A stretch of DNA of 64,000 nucleotides from Heliocybe sulcata. Its lineage: Eukaryota; Basidiomycota; Agaricomycetes; Gloeophyllales; Gloeophyllaceae. Made by a program: the position numbers and the translations under genes. How positions within the stretch are numbered: the stretch's first letter is position 1; each line of letters begins with the position of its first letter. Location: positions 294,596-358,595 of the forward strand of contig ML213514.1 of NCBI GenBank assembly GCA_004369045.1, given 5' to 3'. Below, in pieces: positions 22,601 to 34,355 of the stretch. The notes beneath the pieces are model-generated. The model searched no databases, was not told where the DNA came from, and worked only from the letters and a program-made list of their open reading frames with translations.

Positions 22601-25600
22601 CGCAAAGAGCGCTGACCTACAGGAGAGATCAGACACAGAGATAATGCCCGCCTTTTTGTACAACGTACCTGGACAGGGAATATGTTGTCGGCAGCCAAAC
22701 CGCCATAGTTAAGGACACTCTTTGCCGGCACCACGCTAACGGCCCGTGTATGAGTCTCGGCGATCTCGGTCAGATCAAAGACTTCCCCTCTGATAGAAGT
22801 GAACACGTTATTGGGGTTAGTCTGGACATTATGGGATGCGAGTTCGCTGGTGCTGTAGACATGTTCGGTCGGGCAAATGAGGTCCCCAAGCGCAACGATA
22901 ACGAACAGGGTGCAGCCGCAGATGAACCAGATGATGAGATTGATGGCTAGCTTTTCTCGCCATGCTTGCCGGATATCCGGACGACTCATCCGGCCAAACC
23001 ATGTCAAGAACGGTGATGGGATCCACCAGGTGAGCAACCAGCACAGCGCCACCCATCTGCGGCGCGCTGAAGTCTCCTTGAGATCCTCAGCCGTCTCGCC
23101 CTCCATGACTCCAGCGGTCGGACCATCGTTGTTCAACAACGCTTTGGTGTCGCCGTTCTGGAACATGTTGCGCGAAGGTGCGTACGACTCTGTACCAATT
23201 TCTGACGCAGGATAACCCTGCTGGCTGGTCAATCTGCTTCGTCCATCGAAGTCGTCGCTGCGGAAGGACTTCCGCTCGTCCGTATCTGTATCCCCATATT
23301 CACTATCCCGATAAGGCAGAACGGGAGGCCGAAGCGACTGCCTTGATTGACCGAAACGATCTCCAGAGAGACCCTCATACGCATCTTCTATGGGTGAAGG
23401 CCCTTCACTGAGATAAGGCGCATAAAGATCCTCGGTCGCGCCCAGACGAAGACCGCCATCGATTTCGGCGCTCCTTAGGCGACTCGTCTTCTGTTCGTTA
23501 TTGTCCGCTAATCGCAGGTAATCTTCCAGCGCACGGAAAGCAGTTTGCGAGAGATATGCCTGAGACAGACAAGTTAGATAAATCAGAAGTCCGGATTGTG
23601 ACAGCTAACCTTGTGATCGCCTGCTATGATATCGTTGCCTCGCAAATCCAGGGCGGTCCGAGCCTGCTCGACTCGTTCTCGTGGGTCTCCTTCCATGATG
23701 CCCAGTTTGTCCAAGGGATCCCGGTACCTCTCCACAAATTCATCCAAAGCCAAGCTTACCTCGAAGGCGTTACTCATCCTCTGAGATATTCCCGGTAATC
23801 CCAAGCTTTTCACTTGGCTCCTGACTGCACGGCCCTCGAACTGGTTCGGAAGCTGCGAATCATTGGGATTGATGCAGAAGATGTACCACGGCTGGGCGTC
23901 CGTTAGAGTCTCGAACAGTGTATCCAATGCACCGCGGAACTCGCCCGCGACGCACGCCGCACCGCTACTAGGTGAGCCGACGTCGTCGTTCTCCAGATCT
24001 GAATCTTTCTTCTCCAGAAGAGATCCAGTCCGAGGACCAATATTCTTGCGCCGTGTGGATGGAGCCCGCATCGGTTTGACAGGCTGCTGCGCTGCCACGA
24101 TGTTGCCCTGACCTCGTGGATCAGCTTGCAGCGCCATGGATTTAGACGAAAACAGGCCCTTGATGAACGGATTGACGGATCCGGCATTCTCCGGCCCACC
24201 AGAACCCAGCTTGGGGCCACACAGCAAGGACACAAAGTCTGGGTTCACAGCATCGAGGTTACGCTCCAGAAGACCTTCGGTAGAGTACGTGACTGGCCCA
24301 TTGTAGTGCTGAATGGTGAAGGTTGGGAAGCCGTAGTTATCCACAGCCCCTATCTTGAAGGACCCATGGTTTCCCCACCTCCTACCGAACGCTTCAGCCA
24401 ACGTATGGTCCGTCTTCTTCGGCGCCCTGGCGGCCTGATCATCCATTATATGGATAAGACCCCCAGGCTTGTTCTGGATCAAGCGTAGGCATTCTGAGTT
24501 GTCGTAGTACGGTATCTGGGGGATCAGATGCCCGAGGCCCTCAGATTCGAGCTCCACGACATCGCTCTCGAATATACGCTTCATCATGAAGTGATGTAAA
24601 CGTTCGTTCGCATAGTTGGTACAGAACTGGTCGAGGGAGTTGGATCGGCTGGTCATATTCTGCGGCCCAGGAAGATCCAACAGGGCGATGAAAGTGGCAA
24701 AGTCATCCCGGCAAAGCTTCCTGTTCACATACTCGTTCAGCCACGTGAACAACAGCGAGTAGAGTGTCTTCGCTAAATTATCTCGGTTGTCGGAAGCGCC
24801 GTCTGGATCCAGGAAGACAGTGCAAAGCTCCTTCCTGACGAGCTTCGTCTTGCAGGATAATACGGCCTCGAGTGCTGCGGGACGGACTCCAAGGAAGTCT
24901 GCGACGACGCCCAGTAAATCCACGTTGCGCACGACCGCAGCATCCTCGTTGCGGTGACGATCGACGGTAAAGTCCAAGTTGCCTAGATGGACAATTGCAG
25001 CTACGAGCTGAAAGATTTGCGCCACCTGCCTCTTCGAGAAGCCAGCGCTCTTCATCGCCATCTTCAACTGCTCGAAGCGAACTCCGTCATCCTTCCGCCG
25101 CATAGGATTACGATTCGACGCAGCACTGCTCTGGCCGAGGTATCGGTATGACACCCTCTCGTCCAGATGCAAATGCTGACGTTCCTCTTGTGACACTCCG
25201 GCGAGCAGGTAGTAGAAGACATGGAAGTTGCGCTCCCCGGACGGAACGCGAGCGACACGGCTGCGCTCGAGGTAGTAATCCAGAGTCTTCGCTCCGCAGA
25301 CCCGACCTTTCTCCGTGAACTGGAGCTCCGTATACTTCCCGAACCGCGATGCATTCGAATTCTGGAGCGTGGAGGCGTTGCCGAACGACTCGAGGATGAA
25401 CTCAGATGCAGGAAGCTGGTCAGCTAACTTCGCGCCCTTTTTGCCTGGGCTATTGATGCTCAGGTCCAACAGAATCTTGATAGACAATCTCCGGCTTTCT
25501 GACTTCCCACTGCCGGTTTCACCACTGGAAGGCTTCAGCAACGTAGCTCCCATGAAGGCAGACGCTTTTCAACATACCTCAGTAAGATGCATTGATCTTG

Positions 25601-25945
25601 ACTAGTCCTTCGCATATGGTAGTAGGCGTTAGCGGCCAGCTGGAATACATGGGGCGGCAGGGGAATCCTCGACAACGACGTATCCCTGTGTTCGGCATTG
25701 TACTTTTGCAATACTGAGTCCGAGTTACTTGCAACGTATTTGTGGGGATTGACTGCGACGATAGCAGGGCCGCCGACGTTCGTGTAGATGATGTCGGACA
25801 TGAATCGCTCTCGTAGACATGAGAGAATGAGGGTGTCAGAGGCCGAGGAAAGGGTGGCAAGGTCGGATACAGCTTCCAGTGGTCTCCGTTCGTGATCTGT
25901 ATACCGAGAGCCCCTCTGGGAGGTGCTTTCGGGGTCGAACGACAT
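19687..25945 (-). CDS. chitin synthase with N-terminal myosin motor (class V/VII type)
   Basis: Ten exons in transcript order: 25945-25578, 25524-23610, 23559-22669, 22616-21588, 21532-21378, 21324-21240, 21187-20714, 20660-20391, 20338-20285 and 20226-19687; 1926 residues. The myosin head comes first: P-loop [10 protein letters not shown] (about 123-132, assembled across intron 1), switch I NASRFGKY (about 180-187), switch II DLPGPQN (about 405-411). Exon 3 has two TM helices. A cytochrome b5-like region ([12 protein letters not shown]) precedes the GT2 chitin synthase domain: [15 protein letters not shown], the VDADTT metal site, [15 protein letters not shown] and QRRRW (near 1590). Several TM helices follow, and the protein ends in a DEK_C domain. 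Such enzymes polymerise UDP-GlcNAc at growing tips, with the motor tethering the vesicle to actin. It is complete, with no disruption. Confidence 0.95.
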
Positions 25946-26756
25946 GGCGCTACGACGGGGGCGGCAACCAGGGAACCGACGGTGGATGAGAGTAGTCACA
26001 GAGACACGTACACGAGTAGAATGAGCGGCATTGCTCCGACGGCCAGTGCTTTCCCACCCAAGAATAGGGTTTGGGAAAGTATATTTAACTTCAAGTTTGA
26101 AGGTCGTGTGTGAGCGTCAGCTGCGCGCAGCTGAGGCTGGGAGGATGACAAAGAACGCTTGTGTTAGCCAAATGAACATTGAACTTGAGCCGTACCTTCA
26201 CTAATCATTCATCGTGTTGATTATGTGGTGGTCAGACGAGGATGAGACACGATTCATCGTATCGGATAAATCAGAAATCGCATCCGACTGAAGAAGTCCC
26301 TACACATGACAGCCCATAATCCGGCGATACATATAGATTATTCTCAGGACCTCCATGTATCTCTGCCAGGAAGCTTAATGAGAATAAATCTTCTGTGCAA
26401 AAATAGTACGCGCACCATTCCGAGATCTTTCCAGACCACGCCCTCAGGCTTTCCCCAGCGCCTTTGTCCCAGAAGTCTCTTCACCACGATGATGTATGTC
26501 CTCACCTAATGCCCATCGAGAGGTTCATTCATGTCAACCATTGTCGTATGAGACGGGCCTTGATGGTCGCGGGGGTCCACCAGTCGATGAGATAGCTAGT
26601 GCTGTTCTGTCATGATCAATGTCGAAGGTCGAACGAAGGAACGTCGGCATTGTCGGCGGCACAGCCACTGCGTGCTGGGCAAAACCGTCGGCGTTCGCCG
26701 AGCTTGTTTTCAAGGCTCAACTTGCTTAGCTTTGGCAATGTGTCTGGAAGTGAAAT
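25946..26756. other. divergent promoter region, chitin synthase / carnitine acetyltransferase
   Basis: About 810 bp between two divergent genes, so it must hold both promoters. It contains the 18-bp palindrome at 26117-26134. Frames here are short and lack motifs. Confidence 0.55.
26117..26134. repeat. 18-bp perfect palindrome in the divergent promoter
   Basis: TCAGCTGCG followed directly by its reverse complement CGCAGCTGA. It contains two CAGCTG E-box hexamers flanking a GCGC centre, about 170 bp upstream of the chitin synthase ATG. CAGCTG is a core recognised by some bHLH proteins. Direct evidence is the sequence only. Confidence 0.5.
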
Positions 26757-29358
26757 ATGCGTTACACCCTGCTTGCTAAGACCGCCGGGGGTGCAAGAAA
26801 TATGCCCCGAAATTGTCGAGCAAGGTCTGGACAGACAATGAGCGCAGTTGCCGACGGAAAGGTTGCTGCTGGAGTAGACAGTCGTCCCTCAACTATCAAG
26901 ATGCAGCGGCTCCCAATTCCAGACCTGAATTATACTCTTGAACGCTGGTTGAAATCCGTGGAGCCTTTCCTCCTAGAGGGCGCGTGTGGAAGCCGAGGAG
27001 ACGTAGAGAGGGGATTACAGAGGAGACGCGATAGCCTGCGTGACTCAATCGGTCCTCTGCATGTATTGCAGGAGCGTTTGATCGGTAAGCGTCACGCTGT
27101 AGCCGCAGAAGAGGGACCTCGAAGTATCATTGAAATTTCAGATCTGGACAGAAACTCCCCTTATAACTGGTTAGATGACAATATCTGGACAAAGCACGCG
27201 TATTTGCAGTGGAGACAGCCGATATTGATTAACTCAAACTGGTGGCTTGCTCTCTTTCACGATAACACCGTCCCAGAGCACGTACTGCAAGGAATGTCGT
27301 CTGAAGTTCATGCTGGGATCACGCCATGGCAAGTCCGGAGAGCTTCTTGGCTAGTACATCGACTGGTGGACTTCAAGCATCGTCTAGACAGGTATGCAAT
27401 CCGCACCGCTGAGACATGTATGTCATCATAGGATACCCGAAGACAGGAGATATATGCCGAGACGACAAGAGCGGGTATGGGACCACTACTCTGTCCATTC
27501 ACTGAGGCTCACTTTCCCTAGGCACCTGGTACCAGCATGCTTTCTCAAAGGTTTTCAACATGTGCCGGATACCTCGTTCCGGCTATGATGTCCTCCCTGA
27601 TCCACCTGCGGAGTCGTCATTCGCCAGGCGTCAAATATTAGTGATGCTGCACGACTGGTTTTACTCAGTTGAGGTCGTCGCAGAAAATGGTAGCCCGATC
27701 CCTGTGAAAGAAATAGAACACCGACTGCGTGATATCGTGCGCGATGCGGAAGGTCGTATCATGAATGAAGAGGCCGCAGTACCTGTTGGAATACTGACAA
27801 CGGATGATAGGGACGAGTGGGCTCAAGTGGGTCTCTTTTCTGCGTCTTCTCCTTCTATGCCTGAAGGTGTCTACTCGTAGAAGTTGCAACGTTTGCTATC
27901 TCTTTCCCCTCATAATCAAGAACTATATACCATAATCAAGGAGTCACTGTTCGCTTTGAGTCTGGACGGATATACCTACGGATTGACCAATAATATCACA
28001 GGTAAGTATTCTTCTGGCTCCGGTACCGTGAGTGGTGCTGATGGCACATTGCTCCTATTGTCGCCGCATGCACCCAGCTAGCGATATACGCGACCAAAAT
28101 CGCAACAAGGAAGAAATCGAGAGGGACGCTCACCTACACAACATCCGATCCGGTGTCAACGGTCGAAACCGCTTCTTTGACAAGGGTCTCACGATCATTG
28201 TTGAAAACAACACCCGGTGTGGCGCGACTGGTGAACATGCTCCCGTGGATGCCCTCGTCCCCAGCATCGCCTGCGAATACGCGATTATTGAGGGAATAGA
28301 CTCAAAGGTGTTCGACAATGCCGATCCGAAGGTCGAGTTCTTGCGAGCTACAGAAAAGGCTGGAGGCTGGCGCAGGTTGGATTGGGTCACGGACGAAAGT
28401 ATGGAAATGGCCTGCGTGCTCGCAGAGAAGAATGCACGAGCCATGATCGCCGACTCGGATAACAGCGTCCTGTGGTTTACGGATTACGGCGCGGACTTTG
28501 TGAAGAACACGCGTGAGTGGGCTCGTCATTGTGCACACTCGGGTATTGATTCTTCTTCTCGCGCAACAGTGAAGCTGTCACCAGACGCGTATATTCAGAT
28601 GGCGCTGCAATTGGCGTGGTACCGGACTCGCCACTGCTTCACCGCTGTGTACGAAACTGCGCTTACCAGGCTATTCTTGCACGGACGGACAGAGACCATC
28701 CGTAGTTTCACTAGCGAAAGTCGGGAATTCGTTTTGGCTATGGGCGATGCCTCGAAAACGGTAATCTCGTTCGATCCTTGACCGCATTCTAAGCTGAATC
28801 TGCTTCACCCTCAGGATGTCGAGCGTTGCCGTCTTCTCTCACAAGCCGTGCAGTTTCATGTGAGGCTGACTCGCGAGGCTGCCACTGGAAAAGGCATCGA
28901 TAGGCACCTGCTCGGGCTAGAGTATGTGCGACGGCCGAGCGACGCTGATCATCCACTCTTTCGAGACCCTCTTTACAAGCTGAGCACTGAATGGAAACTC
29001 AGTACAAGCGGCCTGAGTGCAGGGCATCTATTCAGAGGAACAGGGTACGTCTTTCTATCACCCACAGTCGCAGCGTCCCGCTCATTGCCGCTTCCAGTTT
29101 CGGTACTCCCTATCCTGATGGGTACGGCATAAATTGTACGCTTCTGGTGCTGCTATTCTCCGCATGAACTCACGATGCCGTGCTTGGTCTATACCGTCAG
29201 ATCTCGCTGCTCCCGACATTATCAAGTTTGGGATAGAGTCAAAGCATTCTTGTCCGCAGACGTCGACCGCCGATTTTAAGGCTGCTTTAGCGGATGCTCT
29301 AATGCATATGAAGACGATGATTTTGCGCGCTTTAGAGTCAAGTGCGGCTCGGTTATGA
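26757..29358 (+). CDS. CAT2: carnitine O-acetyltransferase
   Basis: The model is exons 26757-27391, 27443-27474, 27522-27826, 27881-28001, 28078-28512, 28570-28760, 28815-29044, 29098-29135 and 29201-29358; 714 residues from 26757 or 687 from the in-frame ATG at 26838. Family landmarks in order: LPIPDLNYTLERWL, YNWLDDNIW, FNMCRIPR, HDWFYSVEV, the catalytic histidine in GEHAPVD, LSPDAYIQMALQLAWYR with ETALTRLFLHGRTETIRSF, GKGIDRHLLGLE, and the GFGTPYPDGYGINY block. The enzyme transfers acetyl groups between CoA and carnitine so they can cross organelle membranes. The 27 extra N-terminal residues are rich in Arg and Lys and lack acids, like a mitochondrial leader, while the protein ends in ARL, a PTS1-type signal. 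The second splice was placed by restoring the conserved RQEIYAETTRAGTW segment. Confidence 0.9.
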
Positions 29359-29593
29359 TAACCAAAAAGAAGTGCTTCGTCGGCGTTGCATCGTACGTTG
29401 TCTGCATCGTGCATAACATCGCGAGCCCATAACACCACATCAAAGCTCCAAAGCTCCATCTACCCTGTACATAATGCAGCCTATTCCGCCACTCTAGAGG
29501 TCTGTCCATGCGTTCTCTGTCGCCTCCAACTCACACTCATTCTTTGTACAGGTCCAGAGACCCACTTCCCCTACCGTAGCTCACCCCGCCTAC

Positions 29594-32296
29594 TCAAAAG
29601 GCTTTCTGTAGTACTTGTCGGTGACTCAACCATCCCTGCTCGCCCCAGTCTGCCGCCATCTTACCCATGAGCGTCTCCGAAGCTATGCCATCTAAGAATC
29701 GCCGATTGGAGATCACGTACATGCTCTTCTTGCAACGCGAAAGCATCACGTTTGTACGGCGGAGGTTTCGGAGGAAACCGACCTTGGCCGTTCGGACGCA
29801 GGAAATGATGATGACATCCTCTTCGTTGCCTACTCACCCCCCTTTTGTTAGTGTATTTCATCAGAACGAGGGTGGGCTCTTGCCTTGGAAAGAGTCCACA
29901 TTGAAACATTTGTCTTCCCAGGGTAATCCTTCCGCTTTAAGATATTCTTCCAACAGCGCTCGCTGAGCGTCGTATGGCGTGATAACCCGATACGCTTGAC
30001 CGCGATCATGACAGACACGGGCGATACGGATGGCTTGTTGCGCTTCCAATTCGTTCTATTGAAGAAGTCAGCTCCCTGCGGCGTAGGCAAGTAAGTTGAA
30101 CCCCTACCCTCCAACTCTTGCCGTTAGCCATTTCTTTCCCACCAGAGACGTCCACGAAACGACAGCTAGTGCGTGCCTGGATGTCGTGAACAGACCTCAA
30201 GCGATTGTCATAGACCTCGCGCGAGATAAAATTGCCAATGGGAGTAGGCATCCTGACTGAAGCAGGGAAGTAAGATGGCTATTGTGATATTAGACACATG
30301 CGTTACTTACACTGTGTATCAAGGAAGAGTGCTCGCTGTCTTAAGTGAGCTACCTCAAATATGCTCTGGAGATCTTCCAGATCATCTTGCCCATACGGTG
30401 CCACTGTCCAAGGAACAGGTGAGGATGATCTCAAATCAAAAGAGCAGCCCACTGACGTTGTTTGTCATCTCCTATGAAGACCAGCTTTCTGAGAGACGTG
30501 CCGTAGTTGTGAAGGAGAGGAATATAGTCTCCAATCTCGATCTGACTGGCCTCGTCTATGATGACGGTGTCCACTGGCACGAGTCTGGTAAAGCCAGCAG
30601 CTTGCATCCTACTATTGGAGAGCATGCTCAACGTGCAGAGAATGACACGGGCGCCAGCAAGACGTAGCTCGGCTTCGGTGATGGTCGAAGGAAAGTCGTT
30701 CGAGCGAACCAGGTTGTGCTCCATCTTGCGATACAAGTGCTCGTGCCTATATCGCGTGATAGGTTACTGGGCACCTCCAACGAACTATGACCTACCAGTC
30801 GAAGTGGAATTCATGCGATACAAGAATGCGAAAGTCAAAAAAGGCAGAGTCAGCTAACTTCTCTGTTATGTTCTTGACTGCGACGTTGGACTGTGCGACT
30901 AGCCAGATATCTCGCCCGCCCTCGGCGGCCGCCATACTCGTTACGCAAGCGGCGATAACGGTGGTCTTACCAGTCCCGGGAGGTCCTTGGATGACGGTGA
31001 GCGCATGCTTGTCGGCGTCAGACAGCACCGCCTCCACTGCCTTCCGCTGCGACGGATTTAGGTCTCTCGGTGAATACTGGAATGTAGCCGACGCAGCTCG
31101 AGATTGTGCCAGGTGTCGACCTTTCAGACGCCATGGTTGCCAGATGCGGAGAACGAAGTGTTCTTCGAAGAAACTGCCAGAGCCACGAAGACAATTCAGG
31201 ACTATCTCGCCTCGCGCTGCCTCTGCTTCGGTTGGCTCCTGTTTGCCGATTGTCCACACAGCCTCCACTGTCTGCATGGCTGGCAAGTTCTTAAGCGTGG
31301 CACGACGCCCCTTGACATGGGTAGCACGAGTTGTCTTAATCACTTTCTTCCCCTTGGCAACGTATTCGACTTGGATCGCCTACCTCTCGTCAGCGTAAGT
31401 TGGCACCCTCGTCTAAAAATCATACCTGAGTCGTTGATCGGCGCACGCGGCTGCTGTACCGTTCACTACGGGTCTCCAGATTACCTTTCTTCGAGCTGAC
31501 CTCCTTGGCGACATCGTTCTTAACCCTTGTCGGCTTCAGTGCATCGAGACGGTCAGCAGTACGGCGAAATCTTGCCAGCAGGAGTAGGCGCTTATCGCTG
31601 GATCATCAGCCTTGTGAACGACACAGTACACCAACTGCGTCTCACCTTCTTGTCCAACGACTTGGTGTCTACCGTCGAAAAGTTTCTCAATGAAGAGTCG
31701 GGGAAGAGCGTCGCCATAGAGTGATATGATGCCCATGCTCGGATTGCTAGCTTGGAATCGTCAACAAACTTTTCATCCCCGAAACACTTCGCGACATTGC
31801 TTGCGTGCAGTGTCTGCTTCCCTCCGAGCGCTTTGAACACAAGTGGCATATCTTGCCGACAGCTGACCGGGCCCACCGCCGATTGAATATCGATGCCTTG
31901 CACAAGACGAATCCGTTGATCCAAGAACAGAGACGTTGCGAGCCGATCCATATTGAACGATAGTTTCTGCATACCCGAGTGGCAGAGCAGAGCGTCCTGT
32001 AACATATCCAGGGTCGAACGCCGGCGGTTCTTCCTGGTGACCTGACGTTTTGCGGCGTCTTCTGACGAGCTGAACCTGACAAGCAGGACCTCTGTAGGCG
32101 TGGCGAATGCCACAGCTACCAATGCACATCGAGGGCCGTATGCACCGGCCACGCCTACGAAGTCGTTTTCACGGCTCTTTATGAATGCCGCGATATGGCG
32201 CTCTGTCAAAGCGTTGATGTGGACGGGGATGACGTTGATATCGGGATGAGCGGCCTTGAAGACGGCTTGCGTGAGGGAAAACGGTTGGTCAGCCAT
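29594..32296 (-). CDS. SF1 helicase, UPF1/SMUBP2-like
   Basis: Exons in transcript order: 32296-31646, 31590-31426, 31379-30796, 30746-30457, 30403-30311, 30256-30108, 30055-29884 and 29829-29594; 779 residues. Helicase motifs in order: NPSQRKAV, Walker A GPPGTGKTT, AQSNVAVKN, Walker B IIDEASQ, GDDKQL, FRMPTPIGNFIS, ITPYDAQ, VDSFQGNEED and NVMLSRCKK. This set is that of UPF1-family superfamily 1B ATP-dependent 5'-3' RNA/DNA helicases. The first 220 residues match no domain I know, and no CH-type zinc domain is present, so it is not UPF1 itself. The last intron (29883-29830) begins with GC instead of GT. The gene is convergent with the carnitine acetyltransferase gene, 235 bp between stops. 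The exact substrate is unknown. Confidence 0.85.
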
Positions 32297-32530
32297 GGCG
32301 GGCGTAGGCTGTGAAAGGAGAACGAGGGGTAGCAAGAAATACCCGGAAGACTCAAAGACAACACGCGCCGCAGGGCTCATGAAATGGAGAGCCTGGCGTC
32401 TATCGATAGGATCTGCTGAATCAGCTCACCTTAATGGGAGACGGTGAACTCGGCCACGTCTGATTGGTGTCTCGAACGAGGATAAGGGTATGGAGCCGCT
32501 TGATTCAACAAAGCTATGTTCTTATTATTC

Positions 32531-33050
32531 ATGCAGCGCTATGTCACAAATACCGCCCTAAACGCCATATTTGACCGGGAAGCGAAAGCAGAGACATTGA
32601 AATACATCAATGCATTGGACACGGCAATTAAGGGCTGTCTCGAAACGGGAAACAATAGGGTAAGTCATCTAGGATAACAGCTGCTCTCTGAGCGCTTTAA
32701 GCTTCAGCCTCAGCGCTTGAACGTAGACAGGATTTTGCATCAAACCTAATTCCGTAGAAGGCTCTGATAATAGACGTACCATGCTGCGTGCTTATCCGCT
32801 CAAGAAGAGATTGCAGTATTCAGTACCGGTTACGTCTGCAGAGGAGGCAATCCGGGGCCGGAGACAAACCGGTTACGTGTTCACCATTCTTCGTCATGGA
32901 GAACAATGGTACGACGAGGTCCTCGAAACCGATAGCCTTTCTTTGTCGCTCAGCGTGATCCTGCACGGCCTATATAGGGATGAGAGGTTTCGACGACCCG
33001 AGGACGCCTTGGAAGCTAGCGCGGCTAGGCCTTCATCGCTGAGTCTTTAG
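32531..33050 (+). CDS. hypothetical protein, 126 residues
   Basis: Model: exons 32531-32659, 32758-32775 and 32817-33050. Exon 1 looks strongly coding (NTALNAIFDREAKAETLKY) and ends at a good GTAAGT donor; exon 3 also looks coding (TGYVFTILRHGEQWYDEV). They are in different frames unless an 18-nt exon and a 41-bp intron, short for this genome, are inserted. The gene is divergent from the helicase, with 234 bp between the start codons. I recognise no family. It could also be a remnant or two unrelated pieces; the middle exon is the weak point. Confidence 0.35.
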
Positions 33051-33150
33051 TATGATATGGCTGGAATGAGAGTATGAGAGCTATTCACGAGTAAAGCACG
33101 AGATTGTCGCTCTTGAATAAGACCCGATTTCGTGCCGTAGTACAGTTAGT

Positions 33151-33405
33151 TCATGTTGTATGGGCTGTACCGCAAGCTGAGTAGACCTCAGTTAGTGACA
33201 ACCTCGCGCGCGCGGCGTTTGGGGTCCTGACCCTTCCATTCCACGGAGACGCTTTCCAATTCTTCTGTGTCTCGACTTTGATAACCTTCTCCTCCCTCTG
33301 CAAGGCCAGTCCTTCGGACATGATGATGGGCCTCGGCTTCTTGACCTGCGTCATATATATGGGATGGACGTTTGCGTACATGGAGGAAGACATTTTGGCA
33401 GGCAT
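33151..33405 (-). CDS. small hypothetical protein, 84 residues
   Basis: A single minus-strand frame with a plausible start (MPAKMSSSMYANVHPIY) and a lysine-rich middle. It resembles no family I know. A frame on the opposite strand over the same bases is equally long and more hydrophobic, so direction is uncertain. The position, tail to tail with the hypothetical gene ending at 33050 and upstream of the divergent PAM18 gene, is compatible with a real gene. Confidence 0.2.
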   Translation of the reverse strand: MPAKMSSSMYANVHPIYMTQVKKPRPIIMSEGLALQREEKVIKVETQKNWKASPWNGRVRTPNAARARLSLTEVYSACGTAHTT

Positions 33406-33974
33406 TGTATCAGCAATAACCAGGAACAGGAGGGCTGACCGGGGTGATGTGGCACGCTAGTGTAGAAGAGAAGGGTGCCCCGTAACTTGGTGCTTTATAT
33501 ACAGGGTCAGGACACGCGTCTGAGGAGCGCTGGGAGACGCCTGCGTGCAGCCTCCGGTGAACTTCGTGTATGAGACATGATAACCATGGCACTGCCAAGT
33601 CCACTTCAGGTCGTAAGCGTATCCGGGGGTGAACAAGGTCAACTTCCAACCGTACCTCAAATCAACTTTTAGGTCTTGCAGATCCAGCCGCGACCGAGCG
33701 ATTTGTAGACTGCCCGGAAGTATACCGCATACGTTCCCGGAGATTGGGCTGAAGTAAGCTGCTTCGCAGCAACGAGTGGCGCGGTTGGCATTACTCATAC
33801 CAGGACGCGTCTGGCCGCAAGCGCGTAAGTATGCGACGCGCTTGTGGCTGAGCCAGTATTCAGACACGTGGGTCTACACAGCCACTTCAGCGGCCCAATT
33901 TAGGGCGGGCGGGGAAACTTGGAGAACACTCCAAGTATTCACGTCTCTCCCACTTGCCAAGTTTCCACTTAACC
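33406..33974. other. upstream region of PAM18, no supported gene
   Basis: About 570 bp. A minus-strand frame of 136 codons (33867-33457) has no motif and no clear splice sites. The region probably holds the PAM18 promoter. Confidence 0.4.
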
Positions 33975-34355
33975 ATGGCTACTCCTGTTCTCATTGGGTT
34001 CGGAGCAATTGCAGCCGCCCTGGCTGGCAGGCAAATGGTTCGAGCTGGCGTCTTCGGTGGAAGGAAGGCTGCAGAAGAGTGGGTAAAAGGCGGATTCAAG
34101 GCGAGGATGGACCGGAAGGAGGCTATCGCAATTCTAGGCTTAAAGTGATTGGTTACATCCTCGGAGTCCTGACTCTGCTTAACATGTTTCACGGTCGTTG
34201 TTAGGGACGGGCCACGATTACGAACGCAGCTCAAAGATGCGCACCGGCAGATCATGCTGGCGAACCACCCGGACAGAGGTGGCTCGCCTTACCTTGCCAG
34301 CAAAATCAACGAGGCAAAGGATCTTATAGAGAAGGAATTAAGAGGGCGATCATAG
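33975..34355 (+). CDS. PAM18: TIM14/PAM18, J-protein of the mitochondrial import motor
   Basis: Two exons, 33975-34144 and 34205-34355, encode 106 residues, the normal size for the short Tim14 form. The N-terminus ([18 protein letters not shown]) is the single membrane helix of the inner membrane. Then come the glycine-rich [10 protein letters not shown] linker, EAIAILGL, and a J domain with the invariant HPD in [13 protein letters not shown] and the helix [12 protein letters not shown]. The protein stimulates the ATPase of mitochondrial Hsp70 at the TIM23 channel during import into the matrix, partnered by PAM16. It is essential in yeast. The gene is complete. Confidence 0.93.
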
